A DNA stretch of 64,000 nt from Gallaecimonas pentaromativorans (GCF_003751625.1 NZ_RJUL01000001.1:298253-362252), one strand, 5' to 3'; positions 53,486-63,164 are shown, numbered from the stretch's first letter. Program-made: numbers and translations. The notes: generated by a model from the sequence alone, not told the origin.

Positions 53486-56400
53486 GCCAGCACCTTAACC
53501 CCCTGACCTTTCCGCTGTTTGGCACCCGGCTTATTGAAGCCAGCGCCGGTACCGGCAAAACCTTCACCATTGCCGCCCTTTACTTGCGGCTGGTGCTTGA
53601 AGGGCTGACCCCGCCACAAATTCTGGTGGTGACCTTCACCGACGCCGCCACCAAAGAGCTCAAAGACCGTATTCGTGCCCGGCTGGTGGAAGCGGCCAAG
53701 GTGTTTCGCGGCACCTTGGCGGGCGACCCTTTGGTCTCGGCCCTTAAAAGCCAATATCCAGAGGAGCAGTGGCCGGGCTGCGCCCGCCGCCTGGAGCTGG
53801 CCGCCCAGTGGATGGACGAAGCCGCCGTGTACACCATTCACGGCTGGTGCAACCGCATGCTGGCCACCCACGCCTTTGCCGCCGACAGCCTCTTTGAGCT
53901 GACCCTGGAAACCGACCAGCGCCACCTCTTTGAGCAGGTACTGGCCGATTACTGGCGCAGCCAGTATTACCCCCTGGCCGATGTGTCGGTGGTGGCAGAG
54001 CTGTGGAACAGCCCTGCCAAGCTCCATGCCGCCATTCGCCCCTGGCTGCCCTGGGCCGAGCCACCGGTGGTGAGCGCCAGCGATGTGCTGCTAGAGCTTA
54101 GCGAGCGCCAGCAGGCTTTGCTGGCGCCGGTGAAAGACCTGTGGCGCAATTTGCTGGACGACTTTAGTGCCGCCATGCTGGCCGCCCACGCCAATAAGGA
54201 TTTCAACGGCAACAAGGTCCGTCTCGCCACCTTGGAAGGCTGGTTGGCGGCCCTGAAAGCCTGGGTAGACTCCGACGCCCTGCTGCCCGAGATCTCCGAC
54301 AAGCACTGGGAGCGCTTTAGCCCGGCGGGGCTCGCGGACGCCGCCAAGGCCAATGTGGCCATCATCAACCACCCCGGCATCGACGCCCTGGGGGCCATCC
54401 TTGCTGCCCGCGCCAAGCTGCCCAAGGCCGATATCGATTTGGCCAAACACGCCGCTGGCTGGATAAAGGCCCGGCTGGAACAAGAAAAACACCAGCGCGC
54501 CACCTTGGGCTTTGACGATCTCCTTACCCGCCTCGACCAGGCCCTGCAAAAAGGCCCGGAGCTTAGCGAGGTGATCCGCCGCCAATACCCCATCGCCCTG
54601 ATTGATGAATTCCAAGACACCGACCCAACCCAGCTGCGGATCTTCGCCAACATCTATGACCTTGAGAATGCCGGGGAAGAAGGGGACTTTTTAGACGAAC
54701 AAAAAAGCCGTTCTGGCGTGATGAGCGAAGCCGAGGCGCTTAACGCCGCCAGCACCAGCGCAGCAGGCAGAACCGGGCTGTTTTTGATTGGGGACCCCAA
54801 ACAAGCCATCTACGGGTTTAGGGGTGCCGACATCTTTACCTATCTCAAAGCCCGCCGCGCCACCGCTGGCCGCCACTACCACCTGGACACCAACTACCGC
54901 TCCACCCAGGGGCTGGTCAGCGCCGTCAACCAGGTATTTAGCCACCAGCCCAACAGCTTTTTGTTTGACGAAATTCCCTTTGAGGCCGTCAAGGCCAATG
55001 GCCGCAAAGAGCAGCTGGTGATGAACGGCGCGCCGGTACCGGCCATGACCGGCTGGCATTTGGCGCTGGATAGCGCCGTGTCGGGCGGCCAATACCGCAA
55101 GCTGATGGCCGAGCGCTGTGCCAGCCAGATGGTGGCCATGCTCAATAGCGACGCTGCCTTTAAAAGTGAAGACACACTCACCCCGCTTCGCCCGGCCGAT
55201 ATGGCGGTGCTGGTACGGGGCCGGGGCGAAGCCGACGCCATTCGCGCCGCCCTGTTTGCCCGAGGCGTGGCGTCGGTGTACCTGTCGGACAAAGAATCGG
55301 TGTTTGCCTCCGGCGAGGCGCGGGATTTGCTGGCGCTGCTGGCCGCCTGCGCCGAACCCGAAGACGGCCGCTTGCTGCGCGCTGCCCTGGCGGCACCGGT
55401 GTTGGCGCTGAGCCTTGGCTGGCTCGATACCCTCAACCAAGACGAGCTGCTGTTTGAGCAGCAAGTGGAGCGCTTTAAAGGCTACCAGTTGCGCTGGCAC
55501 CAGCGCGGGGTGCTGCCGATGCTGCGCCAACTTTTAAGCGATTTTTCGATTCCGGCGCGGCTCCTGGCAAGCCCAGGCGGTGAGCGGTCCCTTACCAACC
55601 TGTTGCATCTGGCGGAACTGCTGCAAGGGGCGGCGGCCAAGCTCGACGGCGAGCAGGCGCTTATTCGTTATCTAAGTGAGGCGGTGGCCGACCCGGCGGC
55701 GGGCGACGAAGACATTCTGCGCCTGGAATCGGACGCCGATCTCGTCAAAGTCATCACCATCCATAAATCCAAGGGCCTGGAATACCCGCTGGTGTTCCTG
55801 CCCTTTGTGATGGGTTACCGGGAAGAAGACCGCCAGGGCCCTTACATCCGCTACCACGACGACAGCGGCAAGGCGGTGCTGGACGTAGAGAAAACCGACG
55901 GCGCCTACGCCATAGCCGAAAAAGAGCGCCTGGCCGAAGATATGCGGCTTTTATATGTGGCGCTCACCCGCCCCCGCCACGCCTGCTTTTTGGGGCTGGC
56001 GCCGGTGAAAATGCAGCGCCACGGCAAGAAGGGCGAGAACGATTTGCACCGGGGCGCCTTCGGATATCTGTTGACCGGCGGCAACCCCATCGACAACGGC
56101 GCTGTGGGCGAGGCATTTGCCAGGCTCGCCGCCGGTTGCAGCGATATGGTGCTAAGCGCCGCGCCTGACGTAACCGATGCTCAGTACCAGCCGAAAACCC
56201 AGCCCTTGGCCCTGGTGGCGGCCCGCGAATTTAAGGCGCCACCGGCCGAGCGCTGGTATATCGCCTCTTACTCGGCGCTGCGCACCCAGGACTGGCAAAG
56301 CGATATCGCCACCCCCTTGGCGGAAAACCTCAATAACCCCGACGAGGAACAAGAAGCCCAAAGCAAGGCGCTGTCAGACTCCATCCACCAGTTTCCCCGT

Positions 56401-57090
56401 GGCCCCGGCCCCGGCACCTTTTTGCATGGCCTGTTTGAATGGGCCGCCGACGAAGGCTTTGGCAAGGTTACCGAGCCCCAGGCGCAAAAGCTGCTGGCCC
56501 AGCGCCTCACCCAAAGAGGCTGGGAGCAGTGGCTGACGCCCCTGGTTAACTGGTTTGTGGCGCTTATCAATAAACCGCTGCCGCTGCCAAACGGCGAGGC
56601 GGTGGCCCTAGGCGCCCTTAACAGCTACCAGGCGGAGATGGAGTTTTGGTTCTCGGCCAAGCATGTGGATTTGCAGAAAATGGACATGCTGGTACACCGC
56701 CACATCCTCGGCGGCCACGGCCGGCCCATGCTCAGCCCCGGCGAGCTGAACGGCATGCTCAAGGGCTTTATCGACTTGGTGTTCGAGCACAATGGCCGCT
56801 ACTACGTGCTGGATTACAAATCCAACCACCTAGGGGACGGCGACAGCGCCTACAGCCAGCAGGCCATGAGCGAGGCCATTCGCGAAAAACGCTACGATCT
56901 CCAATACGTGATTTATCTGTTGGCCCTGCACCGCCTGTTAAAATCGCGCATCCCCGATTACGACTACGACCAGCACCTGGGCGGCGCCGTGTATTTATTC
57001 CTGCGCGGCGGCCACTGTTACTTAGACCGCCCCCAGCGCGAACTTATCGAGGGCTTAGACGCCATGTTCGAGGGAGACACCCATGCTTGA
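53482..57090 (+). CDS. recB: Exodeoxyribonuclease V subunit RecB
   Basis: A 1202-residue UvrD-like helicase/nuclease. Walker A ASAGTGKT is at 20-27 and the DEFQDTDP motif at 375-382. The C-terminal nuclease has GFIDLVF (Asp1098) and LDYKSN (Asp1111, Lys1113), the same spacing as the E. coli catalytic residues Asp1067, Asp1080 and Lys1082. It is complete and expected to be active. It overlaps recC by 4 nt and recD by 8 nt. In E. coli ptrA separates recC from recB; here it does not. Confidence 0.97.
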   Translation: MSQHLNPLTFPLFGTRLIEASAGTGKTFTIAALYLRLVLEGLTPPQILVVTFTDAATKELKDRIRARLVEAAKVFRGTLAGDPLVSALKSQYPEEQWPGCARRLELAAQWMDEAAVYTIHGWCNRMLATHAFAADSLFELTLETDQRHLFEQVLADYWRSQYYPLADVSVVAELWNSPAKLHAAIRPWLPWAEPPVVSASDVLLELSERQQALLAPVKDLWRNLLDDFSAAMLAAHANKDFNGNKVRLATLEGWLAALKAWVDSDALLPEISDKHWERFSPAGLADAAKANVAIINHPGIDALGAILAARAKLPKADIDLAKHAAGWIKARLEQEKHQRATLGFDDLLTRLDQALQKGPELSEVIRRQYPIALIDEFQDTDPTQLRIFANIYDLENAGEEGDFLDEQKSRSGVMSEAEALNAASTSAAGRTGLFLIGDPKQAIYGFRGADIFTYLKARRATAGRHYHLDTNYRSTQGLVSAVNQVFSHQPNSFLFDEIPFEAVKANGRKEQLVMNGAPVPAMTGWHLALDSAVSGGQYRKLMAERCASQMVAMLNSDAAFKSEDTLTPLRPADMAVLVRGRGEADAIRAALFARGVASVYLSDKESVFASGEARDLLALLAACAEPEDGRLLRAALAAPVLALSLGWLDTLNQDELLFEQQVERFKGYQLRWHQRGVLPMLRQLLSDFSIPARLLASPGGERSLTNLLHLAELLQGAAAKLDGEQALIRYLSEAVADPAAGDEDILRLESDADLVKVITIHKSKGLEYPLVFLPFVMGYREEDRQGPYIRYHDDSGKAVLDVEKTDGAYAIAEKERLAEDMRLLYVALTRPRHACFLGLAPVKMQRHGKKGENDLHRGAFGYLLTGGNPIDNGAVGEAFARLAAGCSDMVLSAAPDVTDAQYQPKTQPLALVAAREFKAPPAERWYIASYSALRTQDWQSDIATPLAENLNNPDEEQEAQSKALSDSIHQFPRGPGPGTFLHGLFEWAADEGFGKVTEPQAQKLLAQRLTQRGWEQWLTPLVNWFVALINKPLPLPNGEAVALGALNSYQAEMEFWFSAKHVDLQKMDMLVHRHILGGHGRPMLSPGELNGMLKGFIDLVFEHNGRYYVLDYKSNHLGDGDSAYSQQAMSEAIREKRYDLQYVIYLLALHRLLKSRIPDYDYDQHLGGAVYLFLRGGHCYLDRPQRELIEGLDAMFEGDTHA

Positions 57091-58963
57091 GTTACTGGAT
57101 GCCTGGGTAGAACGGGGCTGGCTGCGCCGCATCGACCGCGCCTTGGTGCGCTGGCTTAAAGAGCTGGAGCCCAGCACCCCAGAGCCGCTGCTGCTGGCCG
57201 CCGCCCTTTGCTCCCACCAATATGGCCGTGGCCATATCTGCCTGGATTTAAGCGCCACCTTATTGGATGCCGACGCCACCCTCTCCTTGCCGCCCGAGGG
57301 CGATGTGGGGGAAGAGATGCCCACCAAGCCGTCGGAGCTTTTAGAGGGCAGCCAGCTTGAAAGCTGGCTGGCGGCCATCAAGGGATCGCCACTGGTGAAC
57401 AGCGAGGCAAGCCCCCTGGTGCTGGTGGAAAACCGCCTCTACCTGCGCCGCAATTACCGCTTTGAGCAAGCGGTGGCTGGCCATATCAGCAGCCGCCTTG
57501 CGCCCATGGAAGTGAGCCCCGAGCTTAAACCACAGCTGGACGCCCTCTTTAGCGCGCCGGGGCTCGATTGGCAAAAGCTCGCCTGCGGCCTTGCCTTTCG
57601 CATGCCCTTTACCATCATCACCGGCGGCCCCGGTACCGGTAAAACCACCACTGTGGTGCGCCTGTTGGGCCTTAAGCAGCAGTTGGCCCTGGCCAGCGGC
57701 CAAAAGCTGCGTATTGGTCTTGCGGCCCCCACCGGCAAGGCAGCGGCAAGGCTGACCGAATCCATTCGCGGCGCCGTAGAAAAGCTGGCGCTGCCTCAGG
57801 ATGTGAAAGCAGCCATTCCGGTGGAAGTGACCACCCTGCATAAACTGCTGGGCGTTATTCCCCAAAGCCGCCACTTTCGCCACCACCACCAAAACCCGCT
57901 GCATCTTGATTTACTGGTAGTGGACGAAGCCTCGATGGTGGACTTGGAGATGATGAGCGCCCTTTTAGACGCCCTGCCCGCCTCGGCCCAGCTCATTTTG
58001 CTGGGGGATAAAGACCAGCTTGCCTCGGTAGAAGCCGGCTCGGTGCTCGGGGACTTGTGCCAAGGGGCCGATCTGGGTGGTTACGACACCGACACCCAGC
58101 GCTTTCTAGAAAGCCTTTGCGGCGAAAGCCTGGCGGCCTTTACCCAAGGGCAAAGTGCCCTCGCCCAATGCCGGGCCATGCTCAGGGTCAGCCACCGCTT
58201 TGGTAGCGATTCCGGTATAGGCCAACTGGCGCGGGCGGTAAACCTCGGCCAAAGCGAAGCGGCGCTCAAGCTGCTGCGTGAGAACCGCGACGATTTAAAG
58301 CTCTTGCCCATCAAAGACGACGGCGTGGCCCTGTCTCGCCTCGCTATCGAAGGTTACCGGGGTTACTTGCAGGTGCTGAGTGCCGAGCGCGGCAGCGAGC
58401 GCGATACTTGGGCCGCCAAGGTGCTGGCTGCCTTTGGCCGCTTTCAAATGCTCTGCGCCCTAAGAAAAGGCCCCTTTGGGGTGGAAGGGTTAAACCAAGA
58501 AATTGCCGAGGCCTTAAAAGCCAACGGCCAGTTGGAGGCCGACCACGGCTGGTACGAGGGCCGCCCGGTACTGGTAACCCGCAATAACTACACCCTGGAA
58601 CTGATGAACGGCGACGTGGGCATTTGCCTGCGGGTAGTAGAAGCCGACGGCAGCCAGCGGCTACGGGTCGCCTTCCCGGTGGTGGGCGGCATCAAGTGGG
58701 TACTGCCCTCGCGCCTTAGCGACGTGGAAACCGTGTTTGCCATGACGGTGCATAAATCCCAAGGCTCGGAGTTTGACCACACCGTGCTGGTGCTGCCCGA
58801 CACCCTAAGCCCGGTACTCACCCGCGAGCTGGTTTATACCGGCATTACCCGCGCTAAGCGTTGTTTTACCCTGGCGGCGCCGAAGTTGGGATTATTGGCG
58901 GCGGCGGTGGAGAGGAAGGTTGAGAGGGCTTCAGGCCTTCGAGAAGCATTCAGCCAAGGCTGA
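57083..58963 (+). CDS. recD: Exodeoxyribonuclease V subunit RecD
   Basis: A 626-residue 5'-3' helicase. Walker A GGPGTGKT is at 181-188, with VVDEASMVDLEMM for Walker B and LLGDKDQLASVEAGSVLGDL next to it; VHKSQGSEFDHTVLVLP is near the C terminus. It drives the fast strand of RecBCD. The start overlaps recB by 8 nt. The stop lies within a perfect inverted repeat (58941-58972). Confidence 0.96.
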   Translation: MLELLDAWVERGWLRRIDRALVRWLKELEPSTPEPLLLAAALCSHQYGRGHICLDLSATLLDADATLSLPPEGDVGEEMPTKPSELLEGSQLESWLAAIKGSPLVNSEASPLVLVENRLYLRRNYRFEQAVAGHISSRLAPMEVSPELKPQLDALFSAPGLDWQKLACGLAFRMPFTIITGGPGTGKTTTVVRLLGLKQQLALASGQKLRIGLAAPTGKAAARLTESIRGAVEKLALPQDVKAAIPVEVTTLHKLLGVIPQSRHFRHHHQNPLHLDLLVVDEASMVDLEMMSALLDALPASAQLILLGDKDQLASVEAGSVLGDLCQGADLGGYDTDTQRFLESLCGESLAAFTQGQSALAQCRAMLRVSHRFGSDSGIGQLARAVNLGQSEAALKLLRENRDDLKLLPIKDDGVALSRLAIEGYRGYLQVLSAERGSERDTWAAKVLAAFGRFQMLCALRKGPFGVEGLNQEIAEALKANGQLEADHGWYEGRPVLVTRNNYTLELMNGDVGICLRVVEADGSQRLRVAFPVVGGIKWVLPSRLSDVETVFAMTVHKSQGSEFDHTVLVLPDTLSPVLTRELVYTGITRAKRCFTLAAPKLGLLAAAVERKVERASGLREAFSQG

Positions 58964-58972
58964 ATGCTTCTC
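58941..58972. repeat. Perfect 15-bp inverted repeat across the recD stop codon
   Basis: Arms of 15 nt (starting GAGAAGCATTCAGCC) are separated by AA and mirror exactly. The recD TGA lies in the right arm. As RNA it gives a very stable hairpin, but no T run follows (GGTGTAAC). It could end or protect the recCBD mRNA. Confidence 0.7.
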
Positions 58973-59014
58973 GGTGTAACAGTACATGGAACCAAGAAAA
59001 CAGAAGGATAGAGC

Positions 59015-59389
59015 GTGGACTTCAAAGAAGAAAACCCTTCAAGGCCGACGCAGCGTTTTCTGATGGCCAGTTTCATTCCCTTAGTCATCATAACCTTTTT
59101 GTTAAAATTGGAGTTCCCTTACGTCGATACCGGTTATTGTGTGGTGGTGCTCTTTTCAGTTTGGCTGTCTTACAAGATACCTGCGCTGGACAAACCCAAC
59201 AGCCATACTCTTTGGGTATCAAGAGTTGTACTGCTGATCATGTGCCTGCTGTTATTGCTGACAAGCTACCTGTTTCGTATCCATGCCTACCCCTTCTACC
59301 AGATGACAGGGCTCGTCTACATCGCCTTTTATATAGGTACCCTGGTCAATACCTCTTTTGGCGATGATGACCTTGATACCTTTGACTGA
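59015..59389 (+). CDS. Small four-helix membrane protein, unknown function
   Basis: A 124-residue protein starting with GTG, after AGAAGGATAGAGC. Hydrophobic segments lie at about 17-32, 40-53, 69-86 and 95-112, with an acidic C terminus (DDDLDTFD). I recognise no family. It is 51 nt after recD, so it may be read with it unless the hairpin at the recD end stops transcription. GC content is lower than in recD. Confidence 0.5.
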   Translation: MDFKEENPSRPTQRFLMASFIPLVIITFLLKLEFPYVDTGYCVVVLFSVWLSYKIPALDKPNSHTLWVSRVVLLIMCLLLLLTSYLFRIHAYPFYQMTGLVYIAFYIGTLVNTSFGDDDLDTFD

Positions 59390-59515
59390 TGTTTGAATAG
59401 CTTAGAGGCTTTAGGCCCACCAACGCCGCCCCAGTAAAAGTGGCTGAAGAACGGAATCTTTTATTATCGTTGTGATTTAATTTATAACGAAAACGATATT
59501 GTCTATTTATCAAGG

Positions 59516-59929
59516 ATGATTGTGGTGGAAATGAAACGGATAGGTTGGAAAGTTCTTTTCTTTATTATGCTTGCAACTACCCTTGCTGGCACGTTTTCTG
59601 ACTTAACTTCGCCAGATATTTTGAAGCCTACACATCCGATATGGATATCCATATTGGTTATGGTTAGCGATTACTTCCTATTAGTTTCAAGTTATTGCTA
59701 TGCATTTGAAAAATATATAATAAGAAGCATTAATTTCTGGAAGGTAATGTTGTCTATTTCGATATTTTCAAATCTTACCGTCTTTTATTATGCCTATTCT
59801 CGACCTGGCGCTTACCAGCTTGACGAAGTGGCTGTATCACTGCCTATTTCAATTGCTACCCTTATTATTTTCTCACTACCAACTTATCTTTATTTCTCTC
59901 AAGATCTAAAAAAGGGAGTGGTGAGATGA
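59516..59929 (+). CDS. Small AT-rich membrane protein, unknown function
   Basis: A 137-residue protein with four hydrophobic segments (about 11-24, 43-62, 72-92, 106-127) and a basic C terminus. No family is recognised. The AT content is high compared with recBCD, which suggests recent acquisition. The ATG at 59516 directly abuts AAGG; GTG at 59525 or ATG at 59531, with better spacing to AAGGA, may be the true start. A terminator follows. Confidence 0.5.
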   Translation: MIVVEMKRIGWKVLFFIMLATTLAGTFSDLTSPDILKPTHPIWISILVMVSDYFLLVSSYCYAFEKYIIRSINFWKVMLSISIFSNLTVFYYAYSRPGAYQLDEVAVSLPISIATLIIFSLPTYLYFSQDLKKGVVR

Positions 59930-59955
59930 GAAGCCCGGCCGCAACCGGGCTTTTC
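59930..59955 (+). terminator. Rho-independent terminator after the AT-rich membrane gene
   Basis: AAGCCCGG/CCGGGCTT stem with a 6-nt loop and T4, overlapping the end of the gene. Confidence 0.8.
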
Positions 59956-60188
59956 ACATAACCTGTAATAAACTCATCCAACCTATGGCCATTTCACCGC
60001 ACTTACTACAATCGTGCTAAGCCTCGACCGCCCAAACGCTCAACCAAGTTGGCCGCTCGCACTAGCTCTATCGTGCGAGAAAGCACGGAGGTTGCTATTC
60101 GTTCGCAGCCTTCGTTCCAACACTTTGACTTTATATTCAAAGTGACTGCCTTCTATAACTAGTTGGAAAAATCCAACGGATATATTTC
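59956..60188. other. Non-coding spacer rich in small inverted repeats
   Basis: No coding frame is convincing. Three perfect small hairpins occur: CTCGCAC/GTGCGAG (60056-60079), CACTTTGA/TCAAAGTG (60121-60144) and GTTGGA/TCCAAC (60162-60177). The last two could stop transcription of the minus-strand 178-aa gene. The copy A repeat (60087-60112) also lies here. Confidence 0.5.
60087..60112 (+). repeat. Diverged 26-nt direct repeat, copy A
   Basis: GGAGGTTGCTATTCGTTCGC followed by AGCCTT; it matches copy B (61173-61198) at 22 of 26 positions in the same orientation. The two copies flank the 178-aa gene. Confidence 0.5.
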
Positions 60189-60725
60189 TTAAGATCCCTT
60201 GTCATTACCATACATAGCAACCTGGTAAGTCTCACTGAAATTGTTAATTAACCTATCCAGAAAAACCAAGTTGATTTCGTTAGGCTTTATTTTAGCCCCG
60301 GTACTGACTTCATTTCTGTATCGAACCAGCTTATCTTTGTCTCTTTCCCAAAACCCAATGTTTGCCTCTACGAAATCATTCCACTTTATTGGAAACTTCG
60401 CTTGCATTTCAGAAGAAACCAGGCTCAATTTAGCATTATTAATTGCAGACTGATAGTCTCCAGACAAGGCTCTCATTTGAGCTAAATGCCACCTTAGAGA
60501 TATTTCTTTATTCTGGGTTTCTTTTATATAAAAGCTAATCAGATTAGCGGCCTCAAGAAAGCACTTCTCCTTTTCAAGAGCCCTGAATCCTTCACCCATG
60601 GTTTGGTCAAATTTTTCATAAGTCAGCTTTGCATCAGTCGCTAAGTGCTGCTCATAGAGATTAGAACAATTGTCAGCCAGTGCATTAAATGAGATGAAAA
60701 GCAGAGCGAAAAACACTCTCAACAT
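60189..60725 (-). CDS. Secreted TPR-like hypothetical protein
   Basis: A 178-residue protein with a clear signal peptide (residues 1-17, ending NALA). Helical pairs resembling TPRs follow: FRALEKEKCFLEAANLISFYI and LRWHLAQMRALSGDYQSAIN, then KWNDFVEANIGFWERDKDKL. Two Cys (20 and 55) may pair. Similar small periplasmic proteins are found in many gammaproteobacteria, but no role is known to me. AGGGG lies 7 nt before the ATG. A palindrome TGACTAGTCA (60759-60768) and a TATAAA -10-like site are upstream. Confidence 0.6.
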   Translation of the reverse strand: MLRVFFALLFISFNALADNCSNLYEQHLATDAKLTYEKFDQTMGEGFRALEKEKCFLEAANLISFYIKETQNKEISLRWHLAQMRALSGDYQSAINNAKLSLVSSEMQAKFPIKWNDFVEANIGFWERDKDKLVRYRNEVSTGAKIKPNEINLVFLDRLINNFSETYQVAMYGNDKGS

Positions 60726-61271
60726 ATAGAACCCCTTGTTTTGTCACTCAGTTTATATTGACTAGTCACATCATAAATTAAATTATTAGGCCATAAGAAG
60801 TTGATTTATCTAGACACCGAATTTTTATAAATACCCCATCCGCAGAGCCTACCCACCGGACAATGAACTCCCCATATCTCCAACTAATTTATTGGCAAAA
60901 TACAGCGAATAAGTTGTCAACCATCCCTGGCGGCTCATTCCGGCTCGTACTTCCTGTACTCGCACTCAGCAGCCCCCAAATAACTGTTCCTAATTGTGAG
61001 CCACCCTATATAGCTACAGCCCGCGAAAACATGGGCTTCGTAGGCTGCCCAAGGTGATCTACTATTTGGCACAGCTATTTAGGCAGCCACCTCACATCCT
61101 GTCTCGGCTGTCCCTCCACTCCCTCCCGCGAGGCGCTGCACTTAACGGGCGGAAGAGCTACACCAAGAGCCTGGAGATTGCTTTTCGTTCTCGGCCTTAT
61201 CTATAAATTTTTTATTTTTAAAAAAGATTAAAGTTTGGTGTCCTCTATAAATCCCAATAAGTAAAAATAGT
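60726..61271. other. Long non-coding spacer
   Basis: About 545 nt without a supported gene. The right two-thirds is more GC-rich than the genes on either side and contains only short frames (for instance 60863-61057 and 61142-61330) lacking ribosome sites. Close to the 178-aa gene, the palindrome TGACTAGTCA and TTTATA (60752-60757) form a possible minus-strand promoter. Copy B of the direct repeat (61173-61198) lies near the right end. Mixed composition suggests a junction between pieces of different origin. Confidence 0.5.
61173..61198 (+). repeat. Diverged 26-nt direct repeat, copy B
   Basis: Starts GGAGATTGCTTTTCGTTCTC and continues GGCCTT; it differs from copy A (60087-60112) at four positions. 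Same orientation, 1.06 kb away. Confidence 0.5.
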
Positions 61272-63095
61272 TCATTCGCTACCAACAACATAAAAATCCG
61301 CAGACAAACCATTAATAGCATTTTTTGCATTAACCAATACAGCGTCTAATTGCTTTCGTATTTTAGTATCAAATCCATCATTATATGAATTTTTAGTTAT
61401 ATGGGGCTGGATTACTATAACCTTATACTTCGTTTGAGACTCTTTAATTGTATTCAACTCTAACAAAAAGTCCTCAGGATTCATTTCCTGATTATCAAAC
61501 CAACACTTCTTCTTAGATAGACTACCTCGTCCCTTTAATTCTTCATATAGATTCTTTCTTCTAACATGACGCATATTCTTCACCGCTTGTGCAACAACAG
61601 TGTCAAAAACACCAACTGAAAGTTTTCTTTCTTTCCTATCTGAACCGGCTGCCTTCACATGAATCAAGCTAATATAATAAACATCATCCTTCTTTCTCAT
61701 ATGTATAAAATCTGCGATCTCTCCACTTCCATCGTCACAAAAGAACCATCCCTTTTGATTGTCACTGAAGCAACCATTTTTCTCCATCCATGCACTATTC
61801 CAATTAAGCCGAACCCAAGAAAATAACGAGTCATCTCTTCCTATCAGACTAAAATCAGGTCGTCTTGGATCGCTGCCAGGCTTTTCCTTAATTACACTAT
61901 AGCGAGAGAAACCGTGCCAAATAAATCCATCAAAAACAACATCTCGATATTCATTTTCAAAGGCTAGGCCACCAATGATTGAATGACCAGACTCATACCA
62001 ACATTTAATCAAGTGAGGATAATGAGAAAATAGCCTTTCAACCCTTCTGAACTTATTTTTATTTTTATTTTTAGATAACTCTGTTACAGAAATCTTTGTG
62101 AAACTTATTGAGTAGTCTTCTATTTCAGGATACGCAGTCAAGACCGCAACTTTATTACTACTTTCAAGAATATCAATAGATACAACACAGCCATTTAATA
62201 TCGAACTTGGCGAGGTTGACGGAACAATAACAAACTCACTTTCAATATTTTCTATTAGCTCCCTATCTTGAACACACTCTTCAGGAATAAAATCTTTATC
62301 GATTAAAGAAAAATCATAATAACCTTGTAGATCTGTAATATCATCGATGGGATAAGCAAGTATACTTATCGGCTTTTTTCTTCTGGTCACACTCCGATTA
62401 AGCTTGTCCAATATTTCAACAACTTGGTTCTCAAAACTACTCCAACTACCACACTTACCTTTCCATATAACTGACTTAAAAGGATTTATACCTACAGATG
62501 TTTCATTCTCACTTTTAGTTCGAACGGCAGACATCATAAAGAATTGGTCAACGATTGGATCAAGTTTATCAGCAAGCTCTTCACCTCCAATTGTTTTGGA
62601 TTTTGGCATGAACGGACTATTACCAGATACACTTTGCATCCAAAGAGTTCTAATATCCTCTTCATTAATAAATAGATCATTCAAAGTAGCAAGAGAAACT
62701 GGTCTTAGATTTGAGAAATAATTTGTCTTGATTAAAGCCTTTCTTAATTTCTCTTTTAATTCACCCTGAGAAAAATGAATGGCAACAAACGAACCATATT
62801 GAATAAAGATTGCAACGTGCTGCTCTAAATTACTATTTGGAGATAACTGCCACCAAGAAGGTTTCTTATCTAACTGATATGTATATAGACGAACCATCAA
62901 TGATTCGACATCACCATTTGATTCATAATATTGCGAGTTTTCACTATAGTTACTTCCGTCTTTGAAATCATCTATCCAGTTCCAAAACTGAATAACTGTA
63001 TCATCTAAAGCATAGCTTTTATTTTTAGTTTCACAGAGCAAGACAGACATATATGGAGATATTTGACTCAAAGAAATTATTTTATCATCTTGCAT
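61272..63095 (-). CDS. Unrecognised 607-aa protein with possible nuclease-like C-terminal core
   Basis: A 607-residue, AT-rich gene product, probably cytosolic, with no membrane segment. I recognise no named family. Residues about 450-485 read FFCDDGSGEIADFI, then YYISLIHVKAAG. Asp462 and Lys481, with Glu459 and His479, could be a variant PD-(D/E)XK site (HxK instead of ExK), followed by a helix AVKNMRHVRRK. Residues 230-240 (KCGSWSSFENQVVEIL) and the mid-region WHGFSRYSV are without parallels for me. AAGG lies 9 nt before the ATG, and a TATAAT is at 63112-63117. It is encoded 69 nt after a PLD-superfamily gene. A defence or mobile-cargo role is inference. Confidence 0.6.
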   Translation of the reverse strand: MQDDKIISLSQISPYMSVLLCETKNKSYALDDTVIQFWNWIDDFKDGSNYSENSQYYESNGDVESLMVRLYTYQLDKKPSWWQLSPNSNLEQHVAIFIQYGSFVAIHFSQGELKEKLRKALIKTNYFSNLRPVSLATLNDLFINEEDIRTLWMQSVSGNSPFMPKSKTIGGEELADKLDPIVDQFFMMSAVRTKSENETSVGINPFKSVIWKGKCGSWSSFENQVVEILDKLNRSVTRRKKPISILAYPIDDITDLQGYYDFSLIDKDFIPEECVQDRELIENIESEFVIVPSTSPSSILNGCVVSIDILESSNKVAVLTAYPEIEDYSISFTKISVTELSKNKNKNKFRRVERLFSHYPHLIKCWYESGHSIIGGLAFENEYRDVVFDGFIWHGFSRYSVIKEKPGSDPRRPDFSLIGRDDSLFSWVRLNWNSAWMEKNGCFSDNQKGWFFCDDGSGEIADFIHMRKKDDVYYISLIHVKAAGSDRKERKLSVGVFDTVVAQAVKNMRHVRRKNLYEELKGRGSLSKKKCWFDNQEMNPEDFLLELNTIKESQTKYKVIVIQPHITKNSYNDGFDTKIRKQLDAVLVNAKNAINGLSADFYVVGSE

Positions 63096-63164
63096 CTAAT
63101 GAACCTTTTCAATTATAAGAAAACTGACAACTTCCATTTCTAAAATAAATATAAAAAGCAATAC

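Noticed and set aside
60863-61057. 64-codon plus-strand frame
   Set aside because: No ribosome site or recognisable protein. It lies in a mixed-composition spacer.
61142-61330. 62-codon minus-strand frame overlapping the end of the 607-aa gene
   Set aside because: It starts inside the coding end of that gene in another frame and runs through copy B of the repeat; no sign of translation.
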